A stretch of DNA of 64,000 bases from Erigeron canadensis (GCF_010389155.1 NC_057768.1:45487633-45551632), one strand, 5' to 3'; positions 34,491 through 49,360 are shown, counted from the first letter of the stretch. Translations and numbers: made by a program. The notes: generated by a model not told the origin, from the sequence alone.

Positions 34491-36080
34491 AATTGATATA
34501 ATTGTTTAAGTCAAAGCTTTAACCTTTGTTGAATAAGAAATTAACATTAAAAATAACAATTAGGCTATAGGGAGTGGAGGGCGGGTTCCCAGCGGTTTGG
34601 GTAAACCCGTTGGGGAACACCGCCGCTGTTAGTGCGGGTTATTGGCGGGCTACATCTCGGAGGGTTGTAAAGCCGCACAAGGTTGGAAGAGGGTGGTACC
34701 TTTTTTGACCGTTGGAGCTTGTTTTTTGACCGTTGTTAATCAAAATTAAAAAAAAATTCCCCTATTACCTATAAAATACACTACTATTTTTTCCAAGCAA
34801 ATCACAACCAAAGTCTATACATTTTCATACATCACACACTTTCACTAAAAACACCTCACTTTTACCCCTAAAATGGATTCCTCCCCTTTATCATCTCCGT
34901 ATTGTCAACCGCCTACAATACCCGATTTAAGTAAGGGTAGTACTTTTGAGTTTTTTTTTTCTTTTAAAAAGTGTTAAATGAGCTTGAAGACACCGACGCC
35001 TCTTCATGAACTCACAAATATATTAAACGAGACAGAGCTTAAGCGCACAAAAAACTAATGTCTAACTATTTCGCTGAAAACTCAAAGTTTGACAGCCAGA
35101 GCTTGTTTTTGAAGTGTAGCATTTAAAATTCTAATATGTTTATGTAGTTTTTTTAAAAAAATTATGTTTATGTACTTTTTAAATTATGTTTACATAATGT
35201 TTAGTTTAAGTTAATGAAATGTTATAGTTTTTACTAAAAAGAAAAAAAATGAGAGGGTCAAAAAAGTGATGAATGTCAAAGAAAATGGTTGAGAGGGTTG
35301 TCTGGAAAGGTTGAAAGGATAAAATGAGTTAAAAAGATGTAATTGATAGGATTTGGAAGAGTTGAAATTTGAAAGTGATGACTCTCATGCCCTTGTGTTG
35401 CGTCAAACTTGCAAATTTTCATATAAGCTTTTACTAACAAACATAATGAGATTGTAGAATATGAAATTGTAATCCTCTTTTCTCTTTCAAGAAATACGAA
35501 TATCAAATGCATCTAACTTTGTTTATCACCAAACAAAAAATATAACTTTTTGATTGATAGGTCACTTCCATTACCATTAAGATCAAATGTTTTTAGTATA
35601 ATCTCAATCTCTGTAGTTTAACTTGAATAGTTTCAAAAACATACATAAAGCTTGATTTTAAAGCTACCAAAAGGTATGAGTTTAATTTTATCAAAAAAGG
35701 GTTGTAAGTAAATTGAAAGATATTTTATTAACAAATAAAAAAATCACATATCTGATCAAATAAAGTGAAAACTAGTTAATAGTAATTAATTCATACAAAA
35801 AAAAGTTATATTAGTTAAGTTACTTTAGATGTTTTTGCATACGGTACGTAATTGGGTGTCTAAATTGATAGTATATGAAGAACTAGAAGAAGAAAAAGAA
35901 ACAAGTTTTATATGGTAGACCCTCAACTCATTCATCAGGCAGTATACATCTGTCGATTATATATTCAACCTATATATATGAATCTTATGGTAATTCATTT
36001 TCGGTTGTTTTGATCCAAAATGAGCCAATCATCAATGGGGTTAAGCGATGTATATCAAACTTTGTACTTTTCTTTCTATT
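34491..36080. other. Gene-free stretch with a possible transposon remnant
   Basis: At about 34565-34990 a GC-rich patch (GGGAGTGGAGGGCGGGTTCC, TTTGGGTAAACCCG) is followed by TATAAAATA (34769) and an ATG at 34873 opening about 30 codons (MDSSPLSSPYCQPPTIPDL) before a stop. This resembles the first exon of a DNA-transposon ORF, cut short. The rest is AT-rich with nothing recognisable. Confidence 0.3.
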
Positions 36081-36422
36081 GGGGTGTTTGATATGATGGA
36101 ATAGAAAGGGGGAAACGGAATAAGAAAGATTTCTCTTGTTTGTTTGCGACAAAGAAAGGGAATGAGAAAGGAGAAAGAGGAATCAATTTCATTCTCTCCA
36201 TTCTCTACAGGGTGAGAATGAAAAAAAAAGTTTTTTTTTTTTAAGATGTTATATGTAACAAATGTATTATTATTTAAAATTTTATTATATATATATATAT
36301 TCATTCTTTGTGGGTACCAAACAACGGAATTCATTTTCTTTCCAAATACTCATTCTCTTTTTCACTATTTTCATTCTTTATTACATTTCCATTCTCTATA
36401 ATTCTCTCCCACCAAACATCTC
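36081..36422. mobile_element. MITE with GGGGTGTTTG ends
   Basis: Left end GGGGTGTTTGATATGATGGA and right end, read inward, GAGATGTTTGGTGGGAGAGA. Interior is rich in GAATGAGAA and TTCTCATTC in inverse halves, so the whole can fold. hAT-like by its ends. No frame is convincing. Confidence 0.5.
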
Positions 36423-36581
36423 ATAACTGTATTTGTTTCATTATAATACTTAAATAATATGCTGCCAAAACAAAGTTTAGATGCACATGCACTTTAGACA
36501 AAAATAAAATAAAATTGTGACAACTAAATCTGCCTCTACCGTTGGTTTAATATTATTATTATTATTATTAGCAATCACATC

Positions 36582-36850
36582 TTTTTTTTTTGGGTAAAAG
36601 GGACTTTAAACCCTTGTTCATGTATATTAATATTAAAAAGTCAGGCCTCTTGATAGAAAGCTAAAACAACAAATTCACAAAGATTTCCATGCACAACAGC
36701 ACAACACCAAACAACCATATAAAATAACAAGCTACTTATATGGAAACCAAAGCATCATTACAAAGAAGTAAAAAACCAAACTAGGAGGTCATGGAACATG
36801 AATGTCCCATGCAGTCAAAGCAATTCATCTTTCAATTTCTCAAAATTAAT
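36582..36850 (-). mobile_element. Possible LINE 3' end
   Basis: A T run at about 36582-36590 followed by GGGTAAAAGGGACTTTAAAC and CTTGTTCATGTATATTAAT. Read on the minus strand this ends in TTTACCC plus poly(A), a common look of plant LINE 3' UTR ends. No reverse transcriptase is present; it would be a 5'-truncated insertion. Confidence 0.35.
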
Positions 36851-38200
36851 TAAATGTATTATAGACCTTATATTCACACTTTATTTTGAATATGTTGTAA
36901 ACAACAATGTATTTAACGGAATTAAATTTAGTATTTTAAGAAAAGACGAAAACTAAAGTAGTATAACAACAGTAGAAATGTTTTGCAATGAAAAATCACA
37001 TACATTGCTAAAAACATGAACTTAAACACAAGTTTTCTCAAGTATTATCATTTGTTTCACTATTTTTTAATAAAAAGTTTGTAGTTATAAGGTTATGGAT
37101 AAAACGTACGAGTAATAAAGTACGAGGGAAATGAATATGAGGTTGTTCCTCATTTAATCCTTCACAAACTAATATTGTTATAATAAAAAACATGGAAGTC
37201 TCATTATTAATTTATTTTACAAACAGGTATTAAAGTATTTGGTTGAGGAGTTCTCGATAAACAACCCTATATTTTCTTTTGTCATAAAATATTGTGTATG
37301 AACACTTTATTGTATAATAGTGAGGGACTGAAGGAGTGAAGGCTATGTTTAATAAACCCTAATATTAATAGCGATTTGCAAGGTTTTGTAAAAGAGAATT
37401 GCACATCTCAAAATCCAAGGTGGTTGATGACTTGGGTCCTATACTCCTATTGTCTTTAACCTTTTGCTTTTCCCTGCCTTTTTTGTAACATACATAACAT
37501 TCAAGTCTAAGTCAGTGCTTGGAATGTATGTCCACACTTCTTGAAGAAAGGTTCGTATCAAGTTCGTTCGTTGAAACAGTGACTATACTTGAATCAGTTG
37601 AATGGATAACTATACCAGCCAGAATATATTATGGGCTAATCTGTTGTGACCCGGCCCGCTAACATCAAAACAATGCCTCTATGTTTGTTTGATTAAAGAA
37701 ACGGTCTTTTCTAACAATTAATGATTCAGTGCAAAATGTCCTGACATGTGCATCCGCTTGTGGTATTACGTTATATGAGTAGAAGATAGAAGCATTATTT
37801 GGGTAACGTTAGCTTTTGTAGCCATTGGCATATCTTGTTCAGAATAAGAAAACACATCTTGCTTTATGGAAAAAGTTTTTAAAAAACATGAAAAAATAAA
37901 AAACTTAATCAAATTAGCGTTATTTAGAAAAGATTTCAAAAAAATAAAAAAGTATCATTTTCCATTTTATAAACTTAAGAAAACAACATTTTAATATTTT
38001 CCATATACCATATTTTAAAAACCTCAAATTTCATTTCCCACCACCCCTTCCCCTCCTATCATTTTAAACATGATTTCTAATATTTCAATGGGAAAAATGA
38101 AAAATTAGTATCTTTAATTTTGAATGTGTTTTTAAATTTATAATTTGTTTTCAAAAGATGAAAAATCTTTTACATTTTTTTTGAACGAGTTAGTAATTAG
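36851..38200. other. Gene-free stretch
   Basis: AT-rich intergenic DNA downstream of SQD1. No gene, repeat array or element end was recognised, apart from a decayed stretch of A-rich sequence at 37850-38170. Confidence 0.35.
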
Positions 38201-38322
38201 TAGTTAGCGATTAGCATTCGAGACACCATACTGTCATAGTGACATCAAATTAGGCAGTATGTAGTTAGCGGTTAGCATTCGAGACACCATACTGTCATAG
38301 TGACATCCAATTAGGCAGTATA
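38201..38322 (+). repeat. Two-copy 61-bp tandem repeat
   Basis: TAGTTAGCGATTAGCATTCG at 38201 recurs with one change at 38262. The unit continues through GAGACACCATACTGTCATAG and a GACATC-AATTAGGCAGTAT end. The two copies differ at only a few positions, so the duplication is recent. It adjoins the GGGACGAAACTCAAGACTCT repeat at 38340-38395. Confidence 0.75.
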
Positions 38323-38885
38323 TGGAGCTCGAACCACGCATGTCTGGGACGAAACTCAAGACTCTCGAAAACCCCCCTAATAATCCACTCCTACACAATT
38401 TTTAGAATATTAGAAATGAAAAATTAGATTACATTTATAGAACTACAAGCAACTTTAGATTTCATCAAATGTGATGATGTGAAATAACTTGGATATGAAA
38501 AATATGTAACACAACCCTATTCGTTTTGATCTCTCCAAATGACGACCTGTTTTTGAGTGCTAACCACTTTTAGCATGTTATCCAAACTTACCTCTGAAGA
38601 TATACTGGAAAGTGGAAACTGGCAGATTATATTCAAACAACTGAATGATACATGTTCAGTCAACTAAATAGGGATAACTATATATATTTGCCAAAAGACC
38701 TACATTACCTCAATTTGTCCGCATTGAAGGGCCACTTTGCACAAAAAATAAAGGGGTATATAAAATTAAGATATAACTACTTTGCAGTACAAGTCTTTAA
38801 AACCTTCCTATTTAGGTGACATATGTAAAATATCCAGAAATACAGATATAACTTACCAAGTAAAGTCCATCTCATTATGACATAC

Positions 38886-40971
<2,086 letters not shown>

Positions 40972-41284
40972 TCACATCAATATCTTTACCCCTACATATA
41001 TTTAGCATATAATATATAAATTTTCCACTAATAATAACAATCAAAATTCTGAAGCCCTAAAACTCAACAAAGCATAACTTATCAGAATAAATCTAAAGTT
41101 TATCTACAATTTATGTCATTATATGATTGCAAAATCTTGTAACAAAACAATAAATGATTCTATTTTCATTTTATAAGTGAATTTGCATAATATATAAAAA
41201 ACTGAAGAAAAAAAACAAGCATAAATAAATACAGATATAAAAATATAAATGAATGACTATGTAAAGAAGTGATAGATACCTCTT

Positions 41285-41892
41285 GCTGATGATAAATTTT
41301 AGATGGATGAAAGTTAGAATAGAATTTGTTGATAGTATGGTAGTGTGTTGGTCACTCCGTCCTTTTTTCTTTCTTTCTTTTTTTTGTCGTGAATAAAAAT
41401 AAAATAAAATTTTTAATAGTTATAGCTCAGAAATGAAGATATGGGAGGGAGTATCGAGCAGGGTACTGTAATGGATATTCCTTTTAGTAAATTAAATGCA
41501 ATAATGATAAGTTTACAAACTTATCCTTCATCTTTGTTTTATGTCATTTTGGCCGGGGTTGGTTTTCCTTTTATAAATAGTTTTCATCATCAATAGATTG
41601 ATTGATATACGGCGAAACTCGAGAATATAAGATGTTGGGTTTAAACTTTATTGTGAGCAAAATGCTCACAGGAATGGAAACACAAGTTTTCTCAACATGG
41701 GTTTCCTCTGTAATTGACGTTATGAAGTAACATGTCGCTGAGCTTAAAGTTGTAATTAAAAAAATAGTCCAACTTCCATGAGTGATTGTCATTTGTTACT
41801 TTTTATATACCTAAATTCATTTTTATTTTTATAATAAAGTAATAAGGACATGGCTTAAACAAAAGTTATAATAGATCATACTTTGTTTAGCA
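41285..41892. other. Upstream region of SQD1
   Basis: Contains the presumed SQD1 promoter. A CT-rich patch on the plus strand lies at 41361-41386. No other gene. No clear TATA box was found. Confidence 0.3.
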
Positions 41893-42128
41893 TCTATACT
41901 CCTTTATAATACAAACTAGATATTTTATTTTTGAAATTTTTTAATCTCTTAAAACATTTATAACATATATCTTTTATCTACTAAATCACTTTCATTAACT
42001 ACTTAAATCACATGAATTATTTTACATCAATTATCAATCTAACTCGCCGTCGTTTTCATTATAAGTCGCCACCGCCACCACCGATATGTCGCCGCTTACA
42101 CGGCCACATTGTGCGGGTATTCGTCTAG
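41893..42128 (+). mobile_element. Complete short Helitron, 236 bp
   Basis: A|TCTATACTCCTTTATAATAC at the 5' end and ACATTGTGCGGGTATTCG followed by TCTAG|T at the 3' end (CTAG at 42125-42128). The insertion is between A and T, as known for Helitrons. Interior: AT-rich, then GCCACCGCCACCACCG. It is the smallest well-preserved member of the family in this window. Confidence 0.75.
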
Positions 42129-42481
42129 TGAGAATAAATCATACCTAAATTTTTAAATAAAGTTATAGTAATGTACAATTAGTTATAGTAATGTTCAATT
42201 TTTGAAATTTATTAGAATTTTGAATTTATGAATAAACATATTAGAATTTTGAAATACATAGAGTTTAGAAAGAAAATTTTGATTTTATAAATATATAATA
42301 TAAATTCATATAAAAGCTAAAAATCCACTATAAGAGTAAAGTGTTATCATACAAGTGTATTAAAAAATTGCTAAAATGATAAAATTTCTTTTTTTATATT
42401 TATATTTTATTAAAAGTTTTATATTAGTTTTGAAAACAAGAAAAAGGGAAAAGGAAAAGAACTAGATACTACTTACTTTTA

Positions 42482-42660
42482 TGGGTGTTAGGTCCAATAC
42501 CTCGATAGCGTATAGATAAGTTAAGATGTACACAGACCTCACATCTAACTAAGTAGATAGACTTTACAGGTTCTACCTAAATAACAGGAAAAAAAAAAAC
42601 CTCTAAACTTTTGTTTGAGCTAGTGTTTACTACCAATTCAAACCATGTTGTTTTTTATTA
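42482..42660 (-). mobile_element. Degenerate SINE
   Basis: Same family as 34261-34472: GGTGTTAGGTCCAATACCTC on the left, ACCTAAATAACAGG in the middle, and a decayed box region (TTTACTACCAATTCAAACCA) on the right. An internal A run has expanded. Confidence 0.5.
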
Positions 42661-42704
42661 TTTTTTGAAAATAATGAATAATATATATATATATATAAGT
42701 AAGT

Positions 42705-42940
42705 AATGCCCAATGCCGTCTTTCACGGGTTTTGGGTCCCAATACCTCGACGGTGTATGAGAGATGTTAAGATGTAGATAGCCTTACCCCTATCTAAACA
42801 GTGTAGAGAGACTGCATCCAGGTTCTATCTAAAGATAGAAAATGACCTTTTCTACCTTTTGGTAGAATCTGAAAGCAGTCTCTCTACCTTTGGTATGGAT
42901 AATGTTGTCTACATCTCAACCTACCCATATACCGACAAAA
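42705..42940. mobile_element. Two SINE halves in inverted orientation
   Basis: The first half follows the family order (GGGTCCCAATACCTCGACGG, AAGATGTAGATAGC, GAGAGACTGCATCCAGG, CTAAAGATAGAAAATGACC). At about 42846 the order reverses: TTTTCTACCTTTTGGTAGAA, then AAAGCAGTCTCTCTACC, then TTGTCTACATCTCAACCT. So a roughly 100-bp stretch is a palindrome formed by two head-to-head SINE pieces. Confidence 0.6.
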
Positions 42941-44488
42941 TAATGAATTATATATCACATTGTTAATTATTTAACAAAGATACGAAATTTACTTGAACCA
43001 TTTTGACTTACTTTTATCAAACATTTTTTTATTATTTGTTGTAAACAAAACAATAAAAATATATTTATTTATGAACAAACATATTAGAATTTTGAAATAC
43101 ATAGAGTCTAGAAGAAATTTTTGATTTAATAAATAAATTATATAAATTCATACAAAAACTAAGTGTATATTAAAATTACTAAAATAATAATAAAATTTTC
43201 TTTTTCTTTTTATTTATATATATTTTATTAAAAGTTCAGTTTTAAAAACAAGAAGTCCCCCAAAAAAGAGCACCGAAGTTTTGGAGGAAGATCATAAAAA
43301 TAGTTTGTCGTGTTTTCCAAAGTCAAACTTGAAAGAGAAGAAGAGTGTGTTCATCATCTTCCTCAAAGAAACACTCAAACCCCACCCCCGTTCATTCATT
43401 CATTCATATATTAATGTTCGATTCTGACCTCATCTCCGATATTCATATTTCTTGTTCAGTTTGATTGCTTTTTTATATATTTAACAGGTAATTTCGGAAT
43501 CCTTTTATTGGTTTAATCGAATATTTTTGTTTAATCTACGTCATCTTTTTGTTAGTAATTTCGGTTTTTTGTCTGATTATATATTAAGTTACGCCTTCTT
43601 TGTTTGCTTACAGTTTTATTGATGATTAATTTAATAAGTTTGTTATTAATTTAATTACACCAGTATTTACACTAATAAGTATTGATATATGTATAAGAAC
43701 TTGAATAAGAAGAAAACAAAAGAAAAAAAAAAGGAATTTGGAAATGGGTATCACTATCATGTCATTTTCATCATCCTATGATAACTAGTAGTCTAGTTGT
43801 ATATCACATGAATGGCCCCATCTAGTTACTCATAAGACTTTGTCATGATCAATCTTTTATGTTTTAATTAGTTACTTTATCCCTTTTGCTATACAAGTTA
43901 GTTAATGCCACTTGTTTTCGGAAATCAGGAAACCAAAAGGCCTTCGGATTAGTGATATCTGATGTGACCAAATATTTAAGAGGTTGTCGTTCCTATTCAT
44001 ATGGTAGATTATGTATATATCTTAATAGTTGTGAGGTGTATGAATGGTTGTTTGTAAAATGATTATAAGAATTTGACCAATGAAAAATCTTTCAGTTTTG
44101 CTAAGTATAGTTTTTTGGCAATTATTGTAAAGATCGATAGTTAGTTCGCTATGATACGCCAGGCAGAAAGGTTCAGTAAGTTGGTTAGTTACTTCAGAGC
44201 GCTTGACGTTTGTCAATTGTCATTCAGGTCGAAAACTTTGTCTCTGCAGTCTATCGTGGCTGAATGTTTGAAAACAATTTTTTCATATTCTTAGGATGCT
44301 TGATACCTTATTGAGGCTGAGTCTTTGTAGTATCTTAATTAACACAACCTTGCATAGATTGCAGGAATTTGAACTCTTAACCTCTACTCTTTTGAACTGT
44401 TTGATCTAGGGATTTCTTGACATCTTTTGAATTACCAAAGTTGTATATTTCTTTTTTCCACTTTGGATACAAAAAAGGCCCCCATTCG

Positions 44489-46058
44489 ATGAATCTTTCT
44501 GCATCATTGTCAACCAGTAGTTGCAGTGACTCACCGATCTTAGAAGCATGTCGAGACGAGAAAGCTGCTTTCATTCTCAAATTTGTGGCCATTGCTTCCA
44601 TCCTTTTGGCTGGAATCATTGGAGTTGCCATTCCATTAGTTGGCAAGAAATGGCAACTTCTCAGATCAGAATCCAGTTTCTTTTTTGCCACTAAAGCCTT
44701 TGCTGCTGGTGTCATTCTTGCTACAGGATTTGTGCATATGCTACCAGATGCCACATCAGCCTTGTCTAACCCCTGTCTCCCTGAAGTTCCTTGGTCGAGT
44801 TTCCCTTTTTCGGGCTTCATTGCAATGATGGCTGCTTTGGCCACATTGCTAGCTGACTTCATTAGTACTCAATACTATGAAGGTAAACAAGAGAAGCAGG
44901 TCCAAACTGCTAGAATTGAGCCTGATGATCTAGCTTCAGTGGTGGTTCCATTGCTTGGAAAAGAGAGTGTCACGGGTCCCCAAGGGGGTGAGATTTACAC
45001 TCTAGGTATGAATGGTCATGCTATTAATGATAGACACACTAATGAAAATGGTCAAATGCATGAAGACTCAGAGATGCTTAGTGATGATGCAGATGGTGTT
45101 GTAAGAAATGTTGTGGTTTCACAGGTAATCTGGGAGTCAGTTTCCTATTGTTTGTTTGGAGGTGGCACAAATGGCACATTGGTGGTCAAAATAAAATCTG
45201 GTTCAAACGGGTTGGGCTAGGTTGAGTTGACATGTTTTGGTCCCTTTTAAAAATTTTATTAATAAATGATGGTTTGTGCGAATTATGGTTACAAACCAAT
45301 CCTATTATAGTTATATGATAATAATATAATATGATATACACAAATAAAGAAGTTAAAATACTAATCTGGATCTTTAATTAGATTTTGGAGGTCGTATGCA
45401 ATATGAACATAGAGTCGGAGTTTGGATTTTTTAATAATGGACAACTTTTAACCTTTAATCCGTTGGTCATTCCCCTTTTACTGTAGCTCATTACTTTGAC
45501 CTGACCAGTTTGAGATATAATGCAACCCATACTGGTCCATTTCTAAGCCAATGGGTCGAAATTGCCACCGACAGTGAACTCACTTACTTCACTTACACGC
45601 AGGTGTTGGAACTTGGAATCGTATCACATTCAATCATCATCGGCCTATCACTGGGAGTTTCACAAAGTCCATGCACAATTAAACCTTTGCTTGGAGCATT
45701 ATCTTTGCATCAATTCTTTGAAGGGTTTGCATTGGCCGGCTGCATCTCACAAGCCAGATTCGGGATCCTTCGTTCTACAATGATGGCAGGATTTTTTGCG
45801 ATAACTGCTCCTATAAGCGTTGGCATAGGGACAGGTATCTCTTCATTTTACAATCCTAATAGTCCTAGAGCTCTGGTTATTGAAGGTATTCTGGACTCTA
45901 TTTCTGCTGGGATTTTAGTTTATATGGCTTTGGTGGATTTAATTGCTGCTGAATTCTTGACTAAGAGGATGAAAAGCAATTTGGGGGATCAATTAGTGTC
46001 TTTTATTTCACTTTTCTTTGGGGCTGGTCTAATGTCATCTCTTGCAGCATGGGCTTAA
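44489..46058 (+). CDS. ZIP-family zinc/iron transporter
   Basis: Two coding exons, 44489-45124 and 45603-46058 (CACAG|GTAATC, ACGCAG|GTG); 363 residues. ZIP proteins move Zn2+, Fe2+ and other divalent cations into the cytosol. Expected eight membrane helices are visible: about 28-50, 62-85 and 108-128 before a variable cytosolic loop (130-212), then five in exon 2. The metal-site motifs are intact: [10 protein letters not shown] in helix IV (His221) and HQFFEG in helix V (His248, Glu252). The NPCLPEVPW...FPFSGFIAM and QYYEGKQEK segments resemble the ZIP4/IRT3 group; assignment to a numbered member is not possible. The loop has only three His, fewer than most. The start is the ATG at 44489; no ATG precedes it in frame. 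A 5' UTR intron at about 43488-44364 (AACAG|GTAATT to TTGCAG) is likely. Confidence 0.9.
45159..45572. mobile_element. MITE filling most of the ZIP intron
   Basis: Left AGGTGGCACAAATGGCAC and right ATTGCCACC in inverse orientation, with GGGTTGGGCTAGGTTGAG near the left and GGGTCGAAATTGCCACC at the right end. It makes up about 410 of the 478-nt intron; the acceptor lies only about 30 bp beyond. Same vocabulary as repeats in introns of the other genes here. Confidence 0.5.
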
Positions 46059-46576
46059 AATGGCTCATTGTCCTTATGGTGTAACTAATCTAACTCAATC
46101 CCTGCCAACTGTTTAGTGCTATATTCTGTGAATCATTGTAAATTATACATGAAAAGTTAACAAACGACCAACAAAAATATCATGATATACAATGTGCTTT
46201 TGTAGTTTTTTCTAAGAGAGCATGTGACGTTACATGTGTAACATTAGGTGGTAGATATCTTGATTCAATATCAGGCATGATTGACTTTTTTTGCCTTTTA
46301 AGAATTTTTCTTAATGTGTGTCTTTTTTTTAAAAAAAAACTTTAAGAGCATCATACAACGCTTCTTTTGGGTTGTACAGTTTGATCTCATGTCTATATAA
46401 CCTGGTTAACCACATGACCAGATAGATGGAACCTCTGAGGCTTTGATGGCCTCCTCGCTGTGTTGTTTATATGTGATCTATGATAAGAAAACGAAAAACA
46501 CTTTTTGGATCCTGTAACATATACCTTAGGTTATTCCTTATTCCCAAGATGTTACTTTTCCATGCAACAGTGAAGG
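46059..46576. other. 3' flank of the ZIP gene
   Basis: Contains the ZIP 3' UTR (first about 150 bp, ending near AATTATACATGAAAAG). No gene. A T/A run at 46323-46340 is the only other feature. Confidence 0.4.
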
Positions 46577-47008
46577 TGATATGATCCCAAATCGGCCAAG
46601 TATGGGATTGGTTGGTGGTTTATAAGCCTAAGTGTCCCCTCCTCCTTTAAGCTAGCTTTTGGGAGTTAGTTATACACTTAGCTCATGGCATGATCCGAGC
46701 CTATTATGGGATGGTATCGTATCAATTGGTATCAAAGCCAGCTCTACCTTTCGAGGTTCCAACGCTCGGAGTGGTGGCTTGGACCCAAGGAGAAGGGTGC
46801 CAACAGTGACCAACATAGTCGTGACCAACGAGGACGTTGGCTCTTCAAAGGGTGGGGTATTGATATGATCCCACATCGGCCAAGTATGGGATTGGTTGGT
46901 AGTTTATAAGCCTAGGTGTCCCCTCCTCCTTTAAGCTAGCTTTTGGGAGTGAGTTTTACACTTAGCTTATGGCATGATGTGAGCCTATTATGGGATGGTT
47001 TTGTATCA
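46577..47008 (+). mobile_element. TRIM retrotransposon, complete
   Basis: Two 148-bp LTRs, 46577-46724 and 46861-47008, both starting TGATATGATCCCA and ending TATCA. Directly after the left LTR (2 nt on) comes TGGTATCAAAGCC, a primer-binding site for initiator tRNA-Met. Directly before the right LTR is a purine tract AAAGGGTGGGG. The 136-bp interior has no gag or pol. Flanks GAAGG and AAAGG look like a 5-bp target duplication with one change. These are the marks of a terminal-repeat retrotransposon in miniature. The LTRs differ at several positions. Confidence 0.9.
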
Positions 47009-49360
47009 AAAGGGTATTGAGAAAGCATACTCCAATTGTAGCATTGCCCTGACCTGAAAAACTACCAAATTGGTCACTCTAAGTATTGGATATGCTAAGG
47101 TATAATTCCTGTTATGATAAACCTTGCTCAAGATTATTGGCATATTCTTAACCTTTTTCAAGATCTGGATGCTTTTTCTAGTTACCTCCATTTCCTCAAA
47201 TCAACATGTAGTTGTTGGTTCGAGATACGTATCTTTCTTGTTACCTTTTGTAATTCATTGTGTTTAAGATTTCTGTGTTTTTTGGTAATTAAGAGTGTAA
47301 TTCAGATTGTTAAATTTACTGGTAGAGAATCCAAAAGATGGACTTCATTTATTGATTAACATGATATAAACTGGAAATAGCAATTCATAATCTTTCTATT
47401 CTGTTACATGTTTCTATCTTATTTTCTAGACTCATTTTTAGGTCTAAAGATAAGTTACTCACTTTTGAAATCTGTTCTATAGTCCTATTTAAGTTTGAAT
47501 TCCAATGTGACATACATTCCGGAAAATACTGCATCAAACGTAAGGAGTCACAAAGAAACAACTGATTTACACTAAGCCAAACACTAAAACTTTTATAAAT
47601 TAAAAGTGAATCCCATTGATCAGATCACAAGCAAATCTTCCTTGTCATCGGTTTATTACTAAAGGACATGTCTCTGAAGTCTGAAATGATTGAATCAGCG
47701 TTAGCAAAAGTTTGACTTTCACGTACTATCCGTTTTGTTAAAAATTGCATTCATACAAAAATTGTACTCTAGTTGGAAAATTTAAGGTTCGGTTTTTGTA
47801 TATAAAGGTATTATGTTTATGCATTTAATAATGTATTAGTGAGAGCTCTTAGAGCTATCATTATCAAAATACATAATTTTGTACCACTTGAACGAAAGCT
47901 GACCATAGGAAAAGAGGCTGATTTTATAAATAAACGGTTTTATTCACATGAAGCTATAATGAAGACATAACAATCCTTGGATTAGAACTTTTACATTCTC
48001 CATTTTCCTCATCGTTATGACACCCAATCAAGTATCAAAGTATAAGAATATATCCTCTATATCTCATTCTTCGTACTTCAGATTCTATGAGTCTACATCA
48101 ACTAAGTGGAGAACTGGTGTGATAGATTTTTTGAGCTAAGCAACTTAATACCAATGCTCATCTTACCCTTATACCATCCATTGTCTCTTTGAAGCCTAAA
48201 AGGTCGGTAAAACAAATTGATCGAAAAGCTAGTTTGAATGAACCAAATATTCACCACAAGCTGTCCTCATTAATATCATGACAAATACTTTTACACATGA
48301 TGTACGTAAAATTTCGTGCAATGAGAATTATGTGAAGGATATCCTATGTGCATAAGAATATGTAGATCGATTTATCGTTCTATAAATGCTCTTTGGAGAC
48401 ACAATGTTGTCTCATAAACTACCAATCAAGTAAAAGTTTCTAAATGTATGGATTTATTACTGGGCAACTACTCCTTCGGCAGTTGGACGCTAGTCCTACT
48501 GCCAAGGGAGATTTGCCCCGCAATTAATCTACTACGATGACAAGCCATTAATTCAAGGTAAGTTCTTTATAAACTTAACTGACATAACCATCTGCAAATG
48601 TTTACTTTTATGGTGAAATTTAATGATGCATAGAGTTGTAATCGACTATATACAAACTTTCACAGTTTACTTTCTGAGGCAAGACCTTAGCTGTGGTAAA
48701 ACTCGAGTAATTGATCATAATGATACATTTTCATGTCTTTCGTTTGTCGTTTTTGGATTAACTTGAGTGTCATCCGTTCGGCAAAGTGGTAAATATAGAG
48801 GTTCATTCTTTTCTCATCTTTCTCGACTAAATTAAGTCCATTTTCTGATTAGCTAGTGTTTTTTTGGAATGAATTTAACAATGCAATTTAATTAGATCTT
48901 CAAGTCCCCATTCCTTCTTCTTTACATCGCCTTATGCTCACCCACATTTTGTTTCCCATTCGCCAGATTTCTGATGGTTAATTTGTGAGGCCCCCGATAA
49001 TATATATTTGGATATTGCCTTAAGATCGATATAGTGTCTGCTACTTTGACATGTATAATGTATAGCTAGCTAGATGAACTTAGTCTAAACATATAGCAAG
49101 TTAATTTAGCCATATATTTACGACGTTGAATTCAGTAACACAAGAGGTGAACCAATTTGGTCAATTATAATTCCAAAAAGACAATATTGTAACAACTTTG
49201 GACTGATTAAAAGTAAGCTAGGGACATGACATGATGACACTATTGTTTGCCGACCTTGTTAACGGTCGAAATTTGTTTCTTAATACAAAATTAGGAAAAC
49301 TTTCTTGACAATGACAATGAAGGATTGAAGGTTAATTAAACTTTTTCTTTTTTATTGAGT
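47009..49360. other. Gene-free stretch
   Basis: About 2.3 kb without a supportable gene. The base composition is uniform and no element ends were recognised. The short frames at 47114-47359 and elsewhere lack any recognisable motif. Confidence 0.35.

Noticed and set aside
36041..36334. 97-codon minus-strand frame
   Set aside because: Runs through a MITE with inverted purine/pyrimidine halves; the frame is a by-product of its composition.
44417..44488. Upstream start for the ZIP gene at 44417
   Set aside because: The codon is TTG. The first in-frame ATG is 44489 and gives a normal ZIP N terminus.
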